From SIG440 sp045532055 (lineage in GTDB: Bacteria; Bacillota; Clostridia; Monoglobales; Monoglobaceae): 28,882 nucleotides of DNA. The notes under the pieces are model-generated. The model worked only from the letters and a program-made list of their open reading frames with translations. It did no database searches and was not told where the DNA came from. A program made the position numbers and the translations under genes. Shown piece by piece: positions 7,266 to 14,409 of this stretch (positions within the stretch are counted from its first letter, which is position 1; the number at the start of each line of letters is the position of its first letter). The stretch lies in NCBI GenBank assembly GCA_045532055.1, contig JAZSFF010000048.1, positions 1-28,882 of the forward strand, written 5' to 3'.

Positions 7266-7763
7266 ATTTACCGCCGTTACAACCCTCAACCCCCTCCAAC
7301 ACGGAACTCTCAGTCAGCAAACCGCAATCAGCAACCGTCACCGCCAAGACAAACCACGTCCACCCCGCATCAAACTCCAGCAAATCAGCAAAAGTCATCT
7401 GTCCACCACAACAAAATGCCGGCAAAACAACCATCACCGCAGCAATCACCCCCAAAAAATCTTCACCAACACTCTCAGCAAAAACCGTTTTCCAGCGACC
7501 TTGCCAAACAAAATCCACCTCCAAAAGATGTCCACACATCAGCCAAGGACCCTTTTGGTTTTTTATACAATATAATTCCCAGAAGTCTTTACAACCCTCA
7601 ATCCAAAAAAATTTTGGGATTGCTGTCGGCTGAAGATTTGTTGATTATTGCACTTATTTTTTTGTTCCTTGACAACAACGAAGAGGACAATCTTCTTATA
7701 ATCCTTGCACTGGCATATGTGCTTCTGTCGGACTATATCGACCTTGGCAGCTTTTCATTTTAG
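7266..7763 (+). CDS. Pro/Gln-rich protein with hydrophobic C-terminal hairpin, unknown function; probable AUU start
   Basis: A protein of about 165 residues. Residues 5-95 are low-complexity P/Q/N/S/H-rich, probably disordered. Residues about 120-160 hold two hydrophobic stretches, DLLIIALIFLFL and NLLIILALAYVLL, joined by the acidic turn DNNEED, like a membrane hairpin. The start is unusual: AAAGGAGG (7250-7257) is ideal for initiation at 7266, where the codon is ATT and the protein would read (M)YRRYNPQP. The only in-frame standard codon is GTG at 7257, which is part of the ribosome binding site. Either an AUU start is used or a former ATG was lost. The promoter-like DNA and SipL gene that follow suggest a sporulation role, not proven. 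Confidence 0.72.
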   Translation: MYRRYNPQPPPTRNSQSANRNQQPSPPRQTTSTPHQTPANQQKSSVHHNKMPAKQPSPQQSPPKNLHQHSQQKPFSSDLAKQNPPPKDVHTSAKDPFGFLYNIIPRSLYNPQSKKILGLLSAEDLLIIALIFLFLDNNEEDNLLIILALAYVLLSDYIDLGSFSF

Positions 7764-7780
7764 CAACAAAGCGACTTAAG

Positions 7781-7810
7781 GAATATCTTTCCCAAACCCC
7801 TCATATTAAT
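7781..7810 (+). promoter_or_regulatory. possible sigma-E-type promoter for the SipL-like gene
   Basis: GAATATC (7781-7787), 14-bp spacer, CATATTAAT (7802-7810). This resembles the mother-cell sigma-E pattern (-35 near nATATT, -10 beginning CATA). sipL is mother-cell expressed in C. difficile, so the match is plausible, but the -10 is imperfect. Confidence 0.35.
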
Positions 7811-7858
7811 ATACCATAAATAAACAAATACTCTTTATAAAGCGAGGTAGAATAACGT

Positions 7859-9412
7859 ATGTCAGTAAAGCTGCAAAAGGAGCATATAAAGCTCTCAGAG
7901 GTAATCTGCTCCCGCACCTGTCAGACTACGACAGAGTGTGACATAATCGTGCCGGATGTGAAACCGGACGTATTAAAGGTGCTTAGGGTAAGCAGTGAGG
8001 CCGTTATAACACAAAAAAACATTCAGGCGGAGAAAGTGTATCTGCAAGGTATAATCCGGACAGATATCCTCTATATTCCTGACGGCAATGTTCTTGGCAA
8101 GGTAAAATCCATTTGTACCACAACAGACTTCAGTCATTTCGTTGATGCCAAGGGTGCAAAGCCAGGAATGAATCTTTCCGCTGAGGCAGAATGCGAATCC
8201 GCTGAATATACCCTGGTAAACAGCCGTAAACTCAATATCCGCAACAAAATCAACCTGGGCATAAAAGTGACCTCACTCTGCGAGGTGGACATTGCCACAT
8301 GCATAGACGGAGACGAGCCTATAGCCGTAAAAAGCGAGAGCCTTAAATTGTGTAATTCCTGTTGTGAAGCAGAACGCGACATAATCATCCGTGAACGCCT
8401 TGACGTCCCCTCCGGCAAGCCCGACATAGGGGAAATTCTGAGATTTTCAGCAAAACCCATCCCCGGCGAACTGCGTCTTCTGGACGGCAAAGCCGTTGTC
8501 AAGGGTGAGCTTAAACTATGCACCCTCTACTGTGGAACAGACGAGGATTCTTCTATGCAGTGTATGGAGCATACCGTACCCTTTACCGAAATTTTAGAGA
8601 TTGATGGCATCACTGAAAATATGACAGGAGAAATCGACTACTGTGTTAAAGATATTTATTCCGAAATCTGCAGAGACAGCGATGGTGACAAACGCTCTCT
8701 TGGTGCAGAAATCACTCTCTGCGCCAATGTAAAAACATCTGAAATCATGGAATGCCAGATTCTTCGGGATGCCTATGGCCTAAATCGGGAGATAAAAACC
8801 GAAACAAATGCATATAACATGGAACAACTTGTTGACACCGCCTTTGCCCAAGTGGCACAAAAGGAACGGGTATGTATCCCCGACTATCTTCCCGATGTTC
8901 ATCAGGTTTGTGATTGCAGTGCTGTGCCAAACATTGAAAGCATCCAGACAGAAAACGGCAAGGTTACCGTGTCCGGTTACATAACCTGTACTCTGCTGTA
9001 CCTCACCGAAGAGCAGGATACACCGGTTTCTGGTTTCAGTCATGTTTTGCCATTCAGCCACATCTTTGATATTCCGGGAATTACAGAGAGTTCTCTGTGT
9101 GACGCAAAGGCAGAGATGGAACACCTTGACTACACAATAACAAGCCCCCGTGACATAGAAATACGCAGTATAGTTGCCATAAGTCTTAAGGCTGTAAACG
9201 CCTCAAAAACTAATCTTATTTCCATGATAGATTATGATACAGATGCACCCATCGTCTGTTTGCCGTCAATGGTTATCTATTTTGTGCAAAAGGGCGATAC
9301 CTTGTGGAACATAGCAAAACGCTATCGCACCACTCCCGATGCAATAATTGCAAACAACGGTCCGGAAAAAGATTTTCTGAAACCGGGCAACAGAATTTAT
9401 ATATTCAGATAA
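7859..9412 (+). CDS. sipL: SipL-like spore coat morphogenetic protein (SPOCS/DUF3794 repeats plus LysM)
   Basis: A 517-residue protein with the length and layout of clostridial SipL. There are three SPOCS (DUF3794) modules at about residues 20-130, 165-300 and 330-460, each containing an exported-protein-like beta core with motifs such as VPDVKPDVLKVLR and IPDYLPDVHQVCD. A C-terminal LysM domain (about 472-517, VQKGDTLWNIAKRY and LKPGNRIYI) completes it. In C. difficile SipL binds the SpoIVA ATPase through its LysM domain to assemble the coat basement layer in the mother cell; the same role is inferred here. There is no signal peptide, as expected for a mother-cell cytosolic protein. The ribosome binding site is modest (GAGGT about 10 bases before the ATG). 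It is followed by a strong terminator. Confidence 0.9.
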   Translation: MSVKLQKEHIKLSEVICSRTCQTTTECDIIVPDVKPDVLKVLRVSSEAVITQKNIQAEKVYLQGIIRTDILYIPDGNVLGKVKSICTTTDFSHFVDAKGAKPGMNLSAEAECESAEYTLVNSRKLNIRNKINLGIKVTSLCEVDIATCIDGDEPIAVKSESLKLCNSCCEAERDIIIRERLDVPSGKPDIGEILRFSAKPIPGELRLLDGKAVVKGELKLCTLYCGTDEDSSMQCMEHTVPFTEILEIDGITENMTGEIDYCVKDIYSEICRDSDGDKRSLGAEITLCANVKTSEIMECQILRDAYGLNREIKTETNAYNMEQLVDTAFAQVAQKERVCIPDYLPDVHQVCDCSAVPNIESIQTENGKVTVSGYITCTLLYLTEEQDTPVSGFSHVLPFSHIFDIPGITESSLCDAKAEMEHLDYTITSPRDIEIRSIVAISLKAVNASKTNLISMIDYDTDAPIVCLPSMVIYFVQKGDTLWNIAKRYRTTPDAIIANNGPEKDFLKPGNRIYIFR

Positions 9413-9413
9413 G

Positions 9414-9446
9414 AAAAGTCCCGCAACAATTTGTTGCGGGACTTTT
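9414..9446. terminator. bidirectional terminator between sipL and walJ
   Basis: Perfect 15-bp arms AAAAGTCCCGCAACA (9414-9428) and TGTTGCGGGACTTTT (9432-9446) with a 3-nt loop; U-runs are available on both strands. The two flanking genes converge here. Confidence 0.92.
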
Positions 9447-9448
9447 GC

Positions 9449-10240
9449 CTAGCATACTTTACCTGTACAGTCCTTTCTCATAACATAGAGATTAACATCT
9501 CTGTCCAACTTGAATCCATTACACTCAAGGCACATCTTAGTTGTTTCAAACACCAAATCAGGATAATTATTTTCCTGACTGATGTGCCCCAGGACAATTT
9601 CACGGGTTCCTGTTTTAATCAAATCCCTTGCGGTAAGAGCCGCATCCTCATTGCAAAGATGCCCCAAATCCCCCTTGATTCTGCGTTTAAGTTCATAAGG
9701 ATATGTACCTGCTTCCAGCATAAGCTGATCATAATTTGACTCTAGCAGCACCGTTTTGCTGCCCTTAATCTTGTCAAATATTTCCTCGGTCATTACCCCT
9801 ATATCCGTGGCGACAGCAACCTTTGCATCGCCTTTTTCAAAAGTAAATCCTACCGGCTGTGCGGCATCATGAGGTATTTCAAAGGGTGTAACCTTTATAT
9901 CCTTTATCATAAAGCCCGTGCCAACATCAAAAATACGGATATTCTCCTCTTCTATGTTCCCTATCTGCCCTCTCATTGCCTGCCACGTTCCTTGTGTGGC
10001 AAAAACGGGCAAGTTGTATTTTCTTGAAACAACTCCAACACCTTTTATATGGTCACTGTGCTCATGCGTTATTACAATGGCATCAATTTCTGATGGTTCA
10101 ACCCCTATCTCTTTCAGACACCCGTCTACAACCTTGCCACTGACACCGCAATCCACAAGAATCTTGGTTTCATGGTCAAATATAATTGTGGCATTTCCCT
10201 TGCTGCTGCTCCTTAAAGAGCATAATTTAAGTTCCGTCAC
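9449..10240 (-). CDS. walJ: MBL-fold metallohydrolase, WalJ/YycJ family
   Basis: A soluble 263-residue metallo-beta-lactamase-fold protein. The signature is THEHSDHIKG (metal ligands H59, H61, D63, H64), with later ligands in EIPHDA, ATDIG and LGHISQENN. This matches the WalJ/YycJ group (exonuclease-like proteins usually linked to the walRK regulon, with roles proposed in coordinating replication and division). The GTG at 10240 is preferred as start over TTG at 10243 because GAGAGGG lies 7 bases before it. The walRK genes are not in the window. It is downstream of murA but separated by a terminator, so its expression depends on read-through or on a promoter I could not identify. Confidence 0.9.
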   Translation of the reverse strand: MTELKLCSLRSSSKGNATIIFDHETKILVDCGVSGKVVDGCLKEIGVEPSEIDAIVITHEHSDHIKGVGVVSRKYNLPVFATQGTWQAMRGQIGNIEEENIRIFDVGTGFMIKDIKVTPFEIPHDAAQPVGFTFEKGDAKVAVATDIGVMTEEIFDKIKGSKTVLLESNYDQLMLEAGTYPYELKRRIKGDLGHLCNEDAALTARDLIKTGTREIVLGHISQENNYPDLVFETTKMCLECNGFKLDRDVNLYVMRKDCTGKVC

Positions 10241-10273
10241 CAAAATTCCCTCTCTTTTCTATTGCATTAAATC

Positions 10274-10310
10274 AAAAAACCGCACCAAAGCAATCTGCAC
10301 TTTGATGCGG
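10274..10310 (-). terminator. murA terminator
   Basis: Minus strand CCGCATCAAAG (10310-10300) pairs with CTTTGGTGCGG (10290-10280), with one G-U pair, followed by six U (10279-10274). Confidence 0.85.
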
Positions 10311-10319
10311 CACAATCCT

Positions 10320-11609
10320 CTACGCTATGGTTGTTTTGCGATCCTTTTCGCCGTCTGTACGTCTGGTAATCTGAGCACCCAAAGACCTGAGTTTTTTTTC
10401 AAAGTCCTCATACCCGCGGTCAATATACTTGATGTTGTAAATCTCCGTCACGCCCTCTGCCATAAGTCCCGCAATAACCAGTGCCGCACCGGCTCTCAGG
10501 TCGGTTGACGAAACAGGTGACCCTGTCAATACGCCGCCACCCTCAACTACTGCAATTCTGCCATCAACACTGACATTTGCACCCATTCTGCGAAGTTCCT
10601 CAACATACTTAAATCTGTTGTCCCACACATTTTCTGTCACAATACTTGTACCCTCAGCACAGGTCAACAAAGTAAGCATTTGGGGCTGTAGATCTGTTGG
10701 AAAACCCGGATGAGGCATAGTTTTTACATTAGCCTTTTTCAACTCCCCGTTGCTATATACCCTGATACTGTCGTCATATTCCTCAATCTCTACACCCATC
10801 TCAAGCAGTTTTGCCGAAATGGAATCAAGATGCTTGGGGATAATATTCTTGATAACAACATCACCACCTGTTGCCGCCGCCGCTATCATAAATGTGCCGG
10901 CTTCAATCTGATCAGGAATAACAGTATAGTATCCGCCGTGAAGCTTATCCACGCCCTTTATCTTAATCACATCAGTCCCGGCGCCCTTGATGTTGGCACC
11001 CATACTGTTTAAAAAGTTTGCAACGTCAACAATGTGGGGTTCCTTTGCAGCATTTTCAATCACAGTCTGACCGTCGGCCATAGCCGCAGCCAGCATAACA
11101 TTGATTGTGGCACCTACTGATACCTGATCCATATAAATACTTGCACCAGCAAGATGCTCTGACCGTATATCAACTATGCCACCTGCCTCAACGGAATATT
11201 CCGCACCCAAAGCAACAAAACCTTTGAGATGGAGGTCAATGGGTCTTACCCCAAAGTCACATCCGCCGGGCATAGCAACCCTTGCCTCTCCAAATCTGCC
11301 AAGCAAGGAGCCCATCAGGTACGAAGACGCCCTGATTTTGCTCACCATTTCATAGGGTGCGTCGCAACAACAAACGTTTCTGCCGTCAACACGGAGAACA
11401 CCCTTATCAATAAACTCAGCCTTTCCTCCAAGCTGATTTATAATATCAATCAAAACATAAGTGTCACTGACCCGGGGCACGTTTTCAATAATGCAGATAT
11501 CGTCCACCATGAGTGCCGCCACAATCAACGCAACTGCAGAATTTTTTGCACCGCTGATTTCGACCTCACCCTCAAGTCTGGCTCCGCCGAGGATAACATA
11601 CTTCTCCAT
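10320..11609 (-). CDS. murA: UDP-N-acetylglucosamine 1-carboxyvinyltransferase
   Basis: A 429-residue enzyme of the first committed step of peptidoglycan synthesis: it transfers enolpyruvate from PEP to UDP-GlcNAc in the cytosol. The N-terminal SGAKNSA motif holds K22 and N23. The active-site loop GGCDFGVRPID has the reactive Cys at 117, the residue alkylated by fosfomycin, so this copy should be fosfomycin-sensitive. The C-terminal RAGAALVIAGLMAEG and DRGYEDFEKKL are typical. Length fits the family. AGGTGG precedes the ATG. Firmicutes often carry two murA genes; whether this is MurA1 or MurA2 cannot be told from the window. It has its own promoter and terminator. Confidence 0.96.
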   Translation of the reverse strand: MEKYVILGGARLEGEVEISGAKNSAVALIVAALMVDDICIIENVPRVSDTYVLIDIINQLGGKAEFIDKGVLRVDGRNVCCCDAPYEMVSKIRASSYLMGSLLGRFGEARVAMPGGCDFGVRPIDLHLKGFVALGAEYSVEAGGIVDIRSEHLAGASIYMDQVSVGATINVMLAAAMADGQTVIENAAKEPHIVDVANFLNSMGANIKGAGTDVIKIKGVDKLHGGYYTVIPDQIEAGTFMIAAAATGGDVVIKNIIPKHLDSISAKLLEMGVEIEEYDDSIRVYSNGELKKANVKTMPHPGFPTDLQPQMLTLLTCAEGTSIVTENVWDNRFKYVEELRRMGANVSVDGRIAVVEGGGVLTGSPVSSTDLRAGAALVIAGLMAEGVTEIYNIKYIDRGYEDFEKKLRSLGAQITRRTDGEKDRKTTIA

Positions 11610-11678
11610 GTTTCACCCACCTAAAAATTTTTCTTTTGTCCAAAAAGAACCGGCTTTATCACGAAAAAATACGGACGT

Positions 11679-11708
11679 ATTATATCAACCTCCGTACCAT
11701 TATGTCAC
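11679..11708 (-). promoter_or_regulatory. murA promoter with flanking inverted repeat
   Basis: Minus strand GTGACA (11703-11708), 18-bp spacer, consensus TATAAT (11679-11684) with TGA before it. The -10 sits inside an inverted repeat, TACGGA (11696-11691) and TCCGTA (11675-11670), separated by 15 bp. The leader to the ATG is about 65 nt. Confidence 0.7.
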
Positions 11709-11816
11709 TTCACTTCCATCCAATTTAACATTTTACCATAATTTCTGGATGAAATCAATCCCTAAACACAATTTTTTCAAATATTTTCTGTTTTTCAATG
11801 CTTCCACATACTATAT

Positions 11817-12434
11817 TTAGTAGTACCCGATTTTTCCCTGATTAATACACACATTGCCGTTTGTTTTATCAATCATGTCTGCCTCAAACTTTGAAGCCTT
11901 AGAAACCGGCACCAAAATCGTTATTTTTACATTGTCGGCATACTGGGTATCTTTTATCACAAACCCCATATTAAGCGCCTCACTCTGCACCTTTCCCAAA
12001 AAGGAATAATCACATTCCACCCAAGTTTCGCAACACAAGGTCATGGTCTTGGGAATTGCCGCCTCAACTCCTGCCTTTGCCGCCTTTGAGTAAGCATGCA
12101 CCAGACCGCCCGTACCAAGGAGAATCCCTCCAAAATATCTGGTAACCACAATCACCAGATTTGAAAGCCCCTCTTTTTTTATATAATCAAGAACAGGAAC
12201 TCCCGCCGTACCCGCAGGCTCACCATCGTCGCTGTATCTCTGGATATTATTTTCTTCAATAACATATGCGTAGACATGATGTCTGGCATCCCAATACTTC
12301 TTCTTTATGCTTTCCAAAAACCGAAGTGCCTCTTCCTCAGTCTCAACAGGTTTTACATCAGCAATAAACCGCGACCGTTTTTCAACGATTTCGTCGGTTG
12401 ATATATTTGTGACTGTTCTATAACTTTCTTTCAT
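11817..12434 (-). CDS. YigZ/IMPACT (UPF0029) family protein
   Basis: A 205-residue protein of the YigZ/YvyE family. The N-terminal IMPACT domain shows KRSRFIADV, ARHHVYAYV, SDDGEPAGTAG and the signature TRYFGGILLGTGGLVHAYS. A C-terminal ferredoxin-like DUF1949 region follows (about 135-205). Eukaryotic IMPACT regulates the Gcn2 pathway, but bacterial function is unclear. The ATG at 12434 has AGGTG nine bases upstream and gives the usual N-terminus; a GTG four codons earlier overlaps that site and is less likely. It lies between spmB and murA on the same strand and has its own promoter. Confidence 0.92.
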   Translation of the reverse strand: MKESYRTVTNISTDEIVEKRSRFIADVKPVETEEEALRFLESIKKKYWDARHHVYAYVIEENNIQRYSDDGEPAGTAGVPVLDYIKKEGLSNLVIVVTRYFGGILLGTGGLVHAYSKAAKAGVEAAIPKTMTLCCETWVECDYSFLGKVQSEALNMGFVIKDTQYADNVKITILVPVSKASKFEADMIDKTNGNVCINQGKIGYY

Positions 12435-12467
12435 TGCCGATTTCACCTGCCTTTCTTTTGTATATCC

Positions 12468-12496
12468 ATTCTACCATAATTCCCAAATCCATGCAA
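12468..12496 (-). promoter_or_regulatory. promoter of the YigZ-family gene
   Basis: Minus strand TTGCAT (12491-12496), 17-bp spacer, TAGAAT (12468-12473) with an extended -10 TGG, in the short gap after spmB. Confidence 0.65.
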
Positions 12497-12504
12497 CAAC
12501 ATTT

Positions 12505-13029
12505 TTACAAAAGCAACCATCTTGCAATCATTACCGCCATAACCATTCCGGTAAAATCCGCAGCCAAGGCTGCCTTGACAGTATGTCTGACTTTCTTAAT
12601 TCCCACCGCACCAAAGTATACCGCAACAGTATAGAAAGTTGTCTCCGTAGACCCCATCATAACCGATGCAATTTTGCCCTCTATAGAATCCGGTCCAAAA
12701 TTTTTGAAAATATCATTTACAATGGCAATGGAACCGCTTCCGGAAACAGGCCTCAAAAGTGCAAGGGGCAACACATCTGACGGAATCTTCAATGCTCCCG
12801 TCAACGGCAACAAAAGTTTTGCCAACAACTCCAAAGCCCCCGACGCACGAAACATAGAAATCGCCACAAGCAAGCCCACAAGGGGCGCCACTATCTGAAA
12901 CATGCTCTCCATCCCTGATTTTGCCCCTGACACAAAACTGTCATACACATTTATCCTCTTTGACAAGCCAAAAGCAACTATTCCCAGCATCATAACCGGC
13001 ACTGCAAACCGCGAAACAATCTGTATCAA
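12505..13029 (-). CDS. spmB: spore maturation protein B
   Basis: A 174-residue integral membrane protein of the nucleoside-recognition/Gate family; SpmA and SpmB are needed for spore core dehydration and heat resistance. Several hydrophobic segments are visible, with the typical RPVSGSGSIAIVND and MGSTETTFYTVAVYFG motifs and the terminal pair of helices. The start chosen is TTG at 13027-13029, because AAGGTG lies 9 bases upstream, the resulting length matches B. subtilis SpmB, and the sequence TTGA overlaps the spmA stop (TGA, 13026-13028). Longer in-frame versions to 13107 would overlap spmA heavily. It is translationally coupled to spmA. Confidence 0.92.
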   Translation of the reverse strand: MIQIVSRFAVPVMMLGIVAFGLSKRINVYDSFVSGAKSGMESMFQIVAPLVGLLVAISMFRASGALELLAKLLLPLTGALKIPSDVLPLALLRPVSGSGSIAIVNDIFKNFGPDSIEGKIASVMMGSTETTFYTVAVYFGAVGIKKVRHTVKAALAADFTGMVMAVMIARWLLL

Positions 13030-13613
13030 AGCCTCTTGCACCTTCTTTTTTGCAATATTTTTGCTGCTGTAACCCCCATAACCAAAGCACATACGCTGCA
13101 TATCCATACGGGCAGCACAATTTCAGAGGGGTTTTGAGACCCGAACATCTGTCTCAAAGAAATTACCGTGGAGGGTATGAGCTGTATGGATGCGGTGTTG
13201 ATTACCACAAACATACACATTTCATTGCTGGCATCCGACCTATTCTTGTTCTCCTTGTCAAGCTCTTTCATCGCTGCAATACCAAGAGGTGTAGCGGCGT
13301 TGCCCATCCCCAGAAGATTTGCAACCATATTCATAACAACGGCATTCAGTGCAGCAGAGTCCTTTTTAAGCTTTGGAAAAAGTATCTTGGTGACAGGCCT
13401 CAAAACTTTGGCAAAAACCCCCGTAAGTCCCGAGTCCTCACCTATTCTGGCAATCCCTGTCCATAGGCACATTGTACCCAGAAGTCCGATACATGTCTCC
13501 ACCGCCGCGCCTGCCCCGTTCATTGCCGCAACAGTTACAGCATCAATTTTGCCAGTAAATGCCGCCACCACAAATGACAAAACAATCATTCCGCTCCAAA
13601 TATAATTGAGCAT
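13026..13613 (-). CDS. spmA: spore maturation protein A
   Basis: A 195-residue integral membrane protein, same length as B. subtilis SpmA (196). The conserved segments are WSGMIV, GLLGTMCLWTGIARI and NLLGMGNAATPLGIAAMKEL, plus the FVVINTASIQLIPSTVISLR region. It acts with SpmB in spore maturation. AGAGGG precedes the ATG. The stop codon overlaps the spmB start. In B. subtilis the pair follows dacB; here the two DacF-type genes of the window lie elsewhere. No convincing sigma-E or sigma-A promoter was found upstream; the preceding 80 bp are AT-rich and merge into the structured repeat region. Confidence 0.94.
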   Translation of the reverse strand: MLNYIWSGMIVLSFVVAAFTGKIDAVTVAAMNGAGAAVETCIGLLGTMCLWTGIARIGEDSGLTGVFAKVLRPVTKILFPKLKKDSAALNAVVMNMVANLLGMGNAATPLGIAAMKELDKENKNRSDASNEMCMFVVINTASIQLIPSTVISLRQMFGSQNPSEIVLPVWICSVCALVMGVTAAKILQKRRCKRL

Positions 13614-13743
13614 TGATATCCCTCTTTTTAAAAATAATATTGTTTAAATATATTCGCAAAGATGGGGAAATATTTTAATTATATTTTATCTTCTCAAGGG
13701 GAATTATTCCCCTTGGACCCCTTTCTCCGCTGCTACACGTTTA

Positions 13744-13893
13744 GCGGACTGTAGCTACTCAAAAAGACATCACCCGAGAACGTTCGGATAAACAAACTTA
13801 TTATTTGCACTCACTAAAACGCAACGCCTGCAGAGGGACCTTGATTGCGTTGCGTTTTTCATCGTGTGATGTCTTTTTTCGCAGACACTCCGC
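13744..13893 (+). other. left arm: foldable RNA-like element
   Basis: Nested stems: GCGGA (13744-13748) with TCCGC (13889-13893); AAAAAGACATCAC (13761-13773) with GTGATGTCTTTTT (13866-13878), a perfect 13 bp; CCGA/TCGG (13774-13787); and AAACGCAACGC (13817-13827) with GCGTTGCGTTT (13847-13857). The hairpin and the closing stem are each followed by U-runs, so it could also terminate transcription. TCCGC has alternative partners (13726-13730 can pair with 13744-13748; 13912-13916 can pair with 13889-13893). Confidence 0.45.
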
Positions 13894-14014
13894 AGAAAAC
13901 GCTTGCTTAACGCGGACTTTCTTCAAGACCTTCTCTGTGGGTCTTTAAGACCCCAAAGGAATACCCAAACAAAAATGCCGCGTCAAGGAGAGACGCCTGA
14001 TAGCTGTTTGCGAA

Positions 14015-14151
14015 ACTTGGACAAAGGTGCAAAAATCGGCGTCACATCAGTTTCCTTTGCTGGTGACGCCGATTTAGCGAAGCAAACAATAAGTTTGTTT
14101 TTCTGAGCGTTTGTTCCTTTGGACAGGCTGAGCAATTACAGATATCCAAGT
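14015..14151 (-). other. right arm: foldable RNA-like element, mirror of the left arm
   Basis: Same topology read on the minus strand: ACTTGGA (14151-14145) with TCCAAGT (14021-14015); CAAAGG (14121-14116) with CCTTTG (14027-14022); and the 13-bp hairpin AAATCGGCGTCAC (14075-14063) with GTGACGCCGATTT (14045-14033), followed by U's. The single-stranded 19-nt motif is nearly identical to the left arm's, while the paired sequences differ. Confidence 0.45.
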
Positions 14152-14210
14152 CTTGAACAGCGGCAAAAGGAGTATTAGGGGAAAATGTTTCCCCTAAAAT
14201 AAAAAACATA

Positions 14211-14239
14211 TTGTAATTTTTTAAATATTATGATAGAAT
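14211..14239 (+). promoter_or_regulatory. promoter of the structured leader and 77-residue gene
   Basis: TTGTAA (14211-14216), 17-bp spacer, TAGAAT (14234-14239) with TGA before it (extended -10). The expected start site, near 14246, coincides with the first bases of the long leader hairpin. Confidence 0.65.
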
Positions 14240-14243
14240 AGTT

Positions 14244-14341
14244 TTGCGACACAATCGAATAAGTTTCAACTATGGGGAAATACTTTAATAAAAAGTGTTT
14301 TCCCTTTTACTCAAACCATAGTTGGAGAGATTGTGTCGCAA
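14244..14341 (+). other. 98-nt leader hairpin at the transcript 5' end
   Basis: Three stacked stems: TTGCGACACAATC (14244-14256) with GATTGTGTCGCAA (14329-14341), perfect 13 bp; CAACTATGG (14267-14275) with CCATAGTTG (14316-14324), perfect 9 bp; and an apical stem from GGGAAA and ACTTT pairing with AAAGT and TTTCCC. It occupies the transcript from its predicted first base. It could stabilise the RNA, sense a signal, or itself be a small RNA together with the following terminator. Confidence 0.6.
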
Positions 14342-14363
14342 CAATGAGGGATTACATTTTTTT

Positions 14364-14392
14364 GTGTGTTCCTCATGGAACACACTTTTTTT
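14364..14392 (+). terminator. intrinsic terminator upstream of the 77-residue gene (possible attenuator)
   Basis: GTGTGTTCC (14364-14372), loop TCAT, GGAACACAC (14377-14385), then seven T. It ends 4 bases before the ribosome binding site GGAGGA, so unregulated transcripts would stop before the gene. ATGAGG (14344-14349) can pair with CCTCAT (14371-14376), a possible competing fold. Confidence 0.8.
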
Positions 14393-14409
14393 ATTCGGAG
14401 GACACAAAA

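Larger units (their letters stand above)
13696..14197. repeat. imperfect inverted-repeat element of about 500 bp with multiple hairpins
   Basis: This non-coding block sits between spmA and the next promoter. Each end is a small palindrome (13696-13714 built on AAGGGGAAT/ATTCCCCTT; 14175-14197 on TTAGGGGAAA/TTTCCCCTAA). Moving inwards, the two ends are similar in reverse orientation for over 100 bp: a CCGCTG block, then CTGTARYTRCTCA, then a 19-nt motif (13790-13808; reverse complement 14082-14100) with one mismatch. Inside each arm a strong hairpin follows. No transposase or credible reading frame is present. It could be a MITE-like element, two convergent small RNA genes, or a large structured RNA; the sequence alone does not decide. 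Confidence 0.6.

Noticed and set aside
13761..13879. 6S RNA or tmRNA
   Set aside because: The size (about 120 nt) and the two-hairpin layout do not match the 6S bubble structure, and no tag peptide or tRNA-like ends of tmRNA are present.
13903..14106. 67-codon open frame inside the inverted-repeat element
   Set aside because: It has no ribosome binding site and runs through several hairpins; its content follows the repeat structure, not a protein.
14272..14409. Upstream ATG extending the 77-residue protein to 123 residues
   Set aside because: The ATG lies within the leader hairpin without a ribosome binding site, and the extension would translate the intrinsic terminator.
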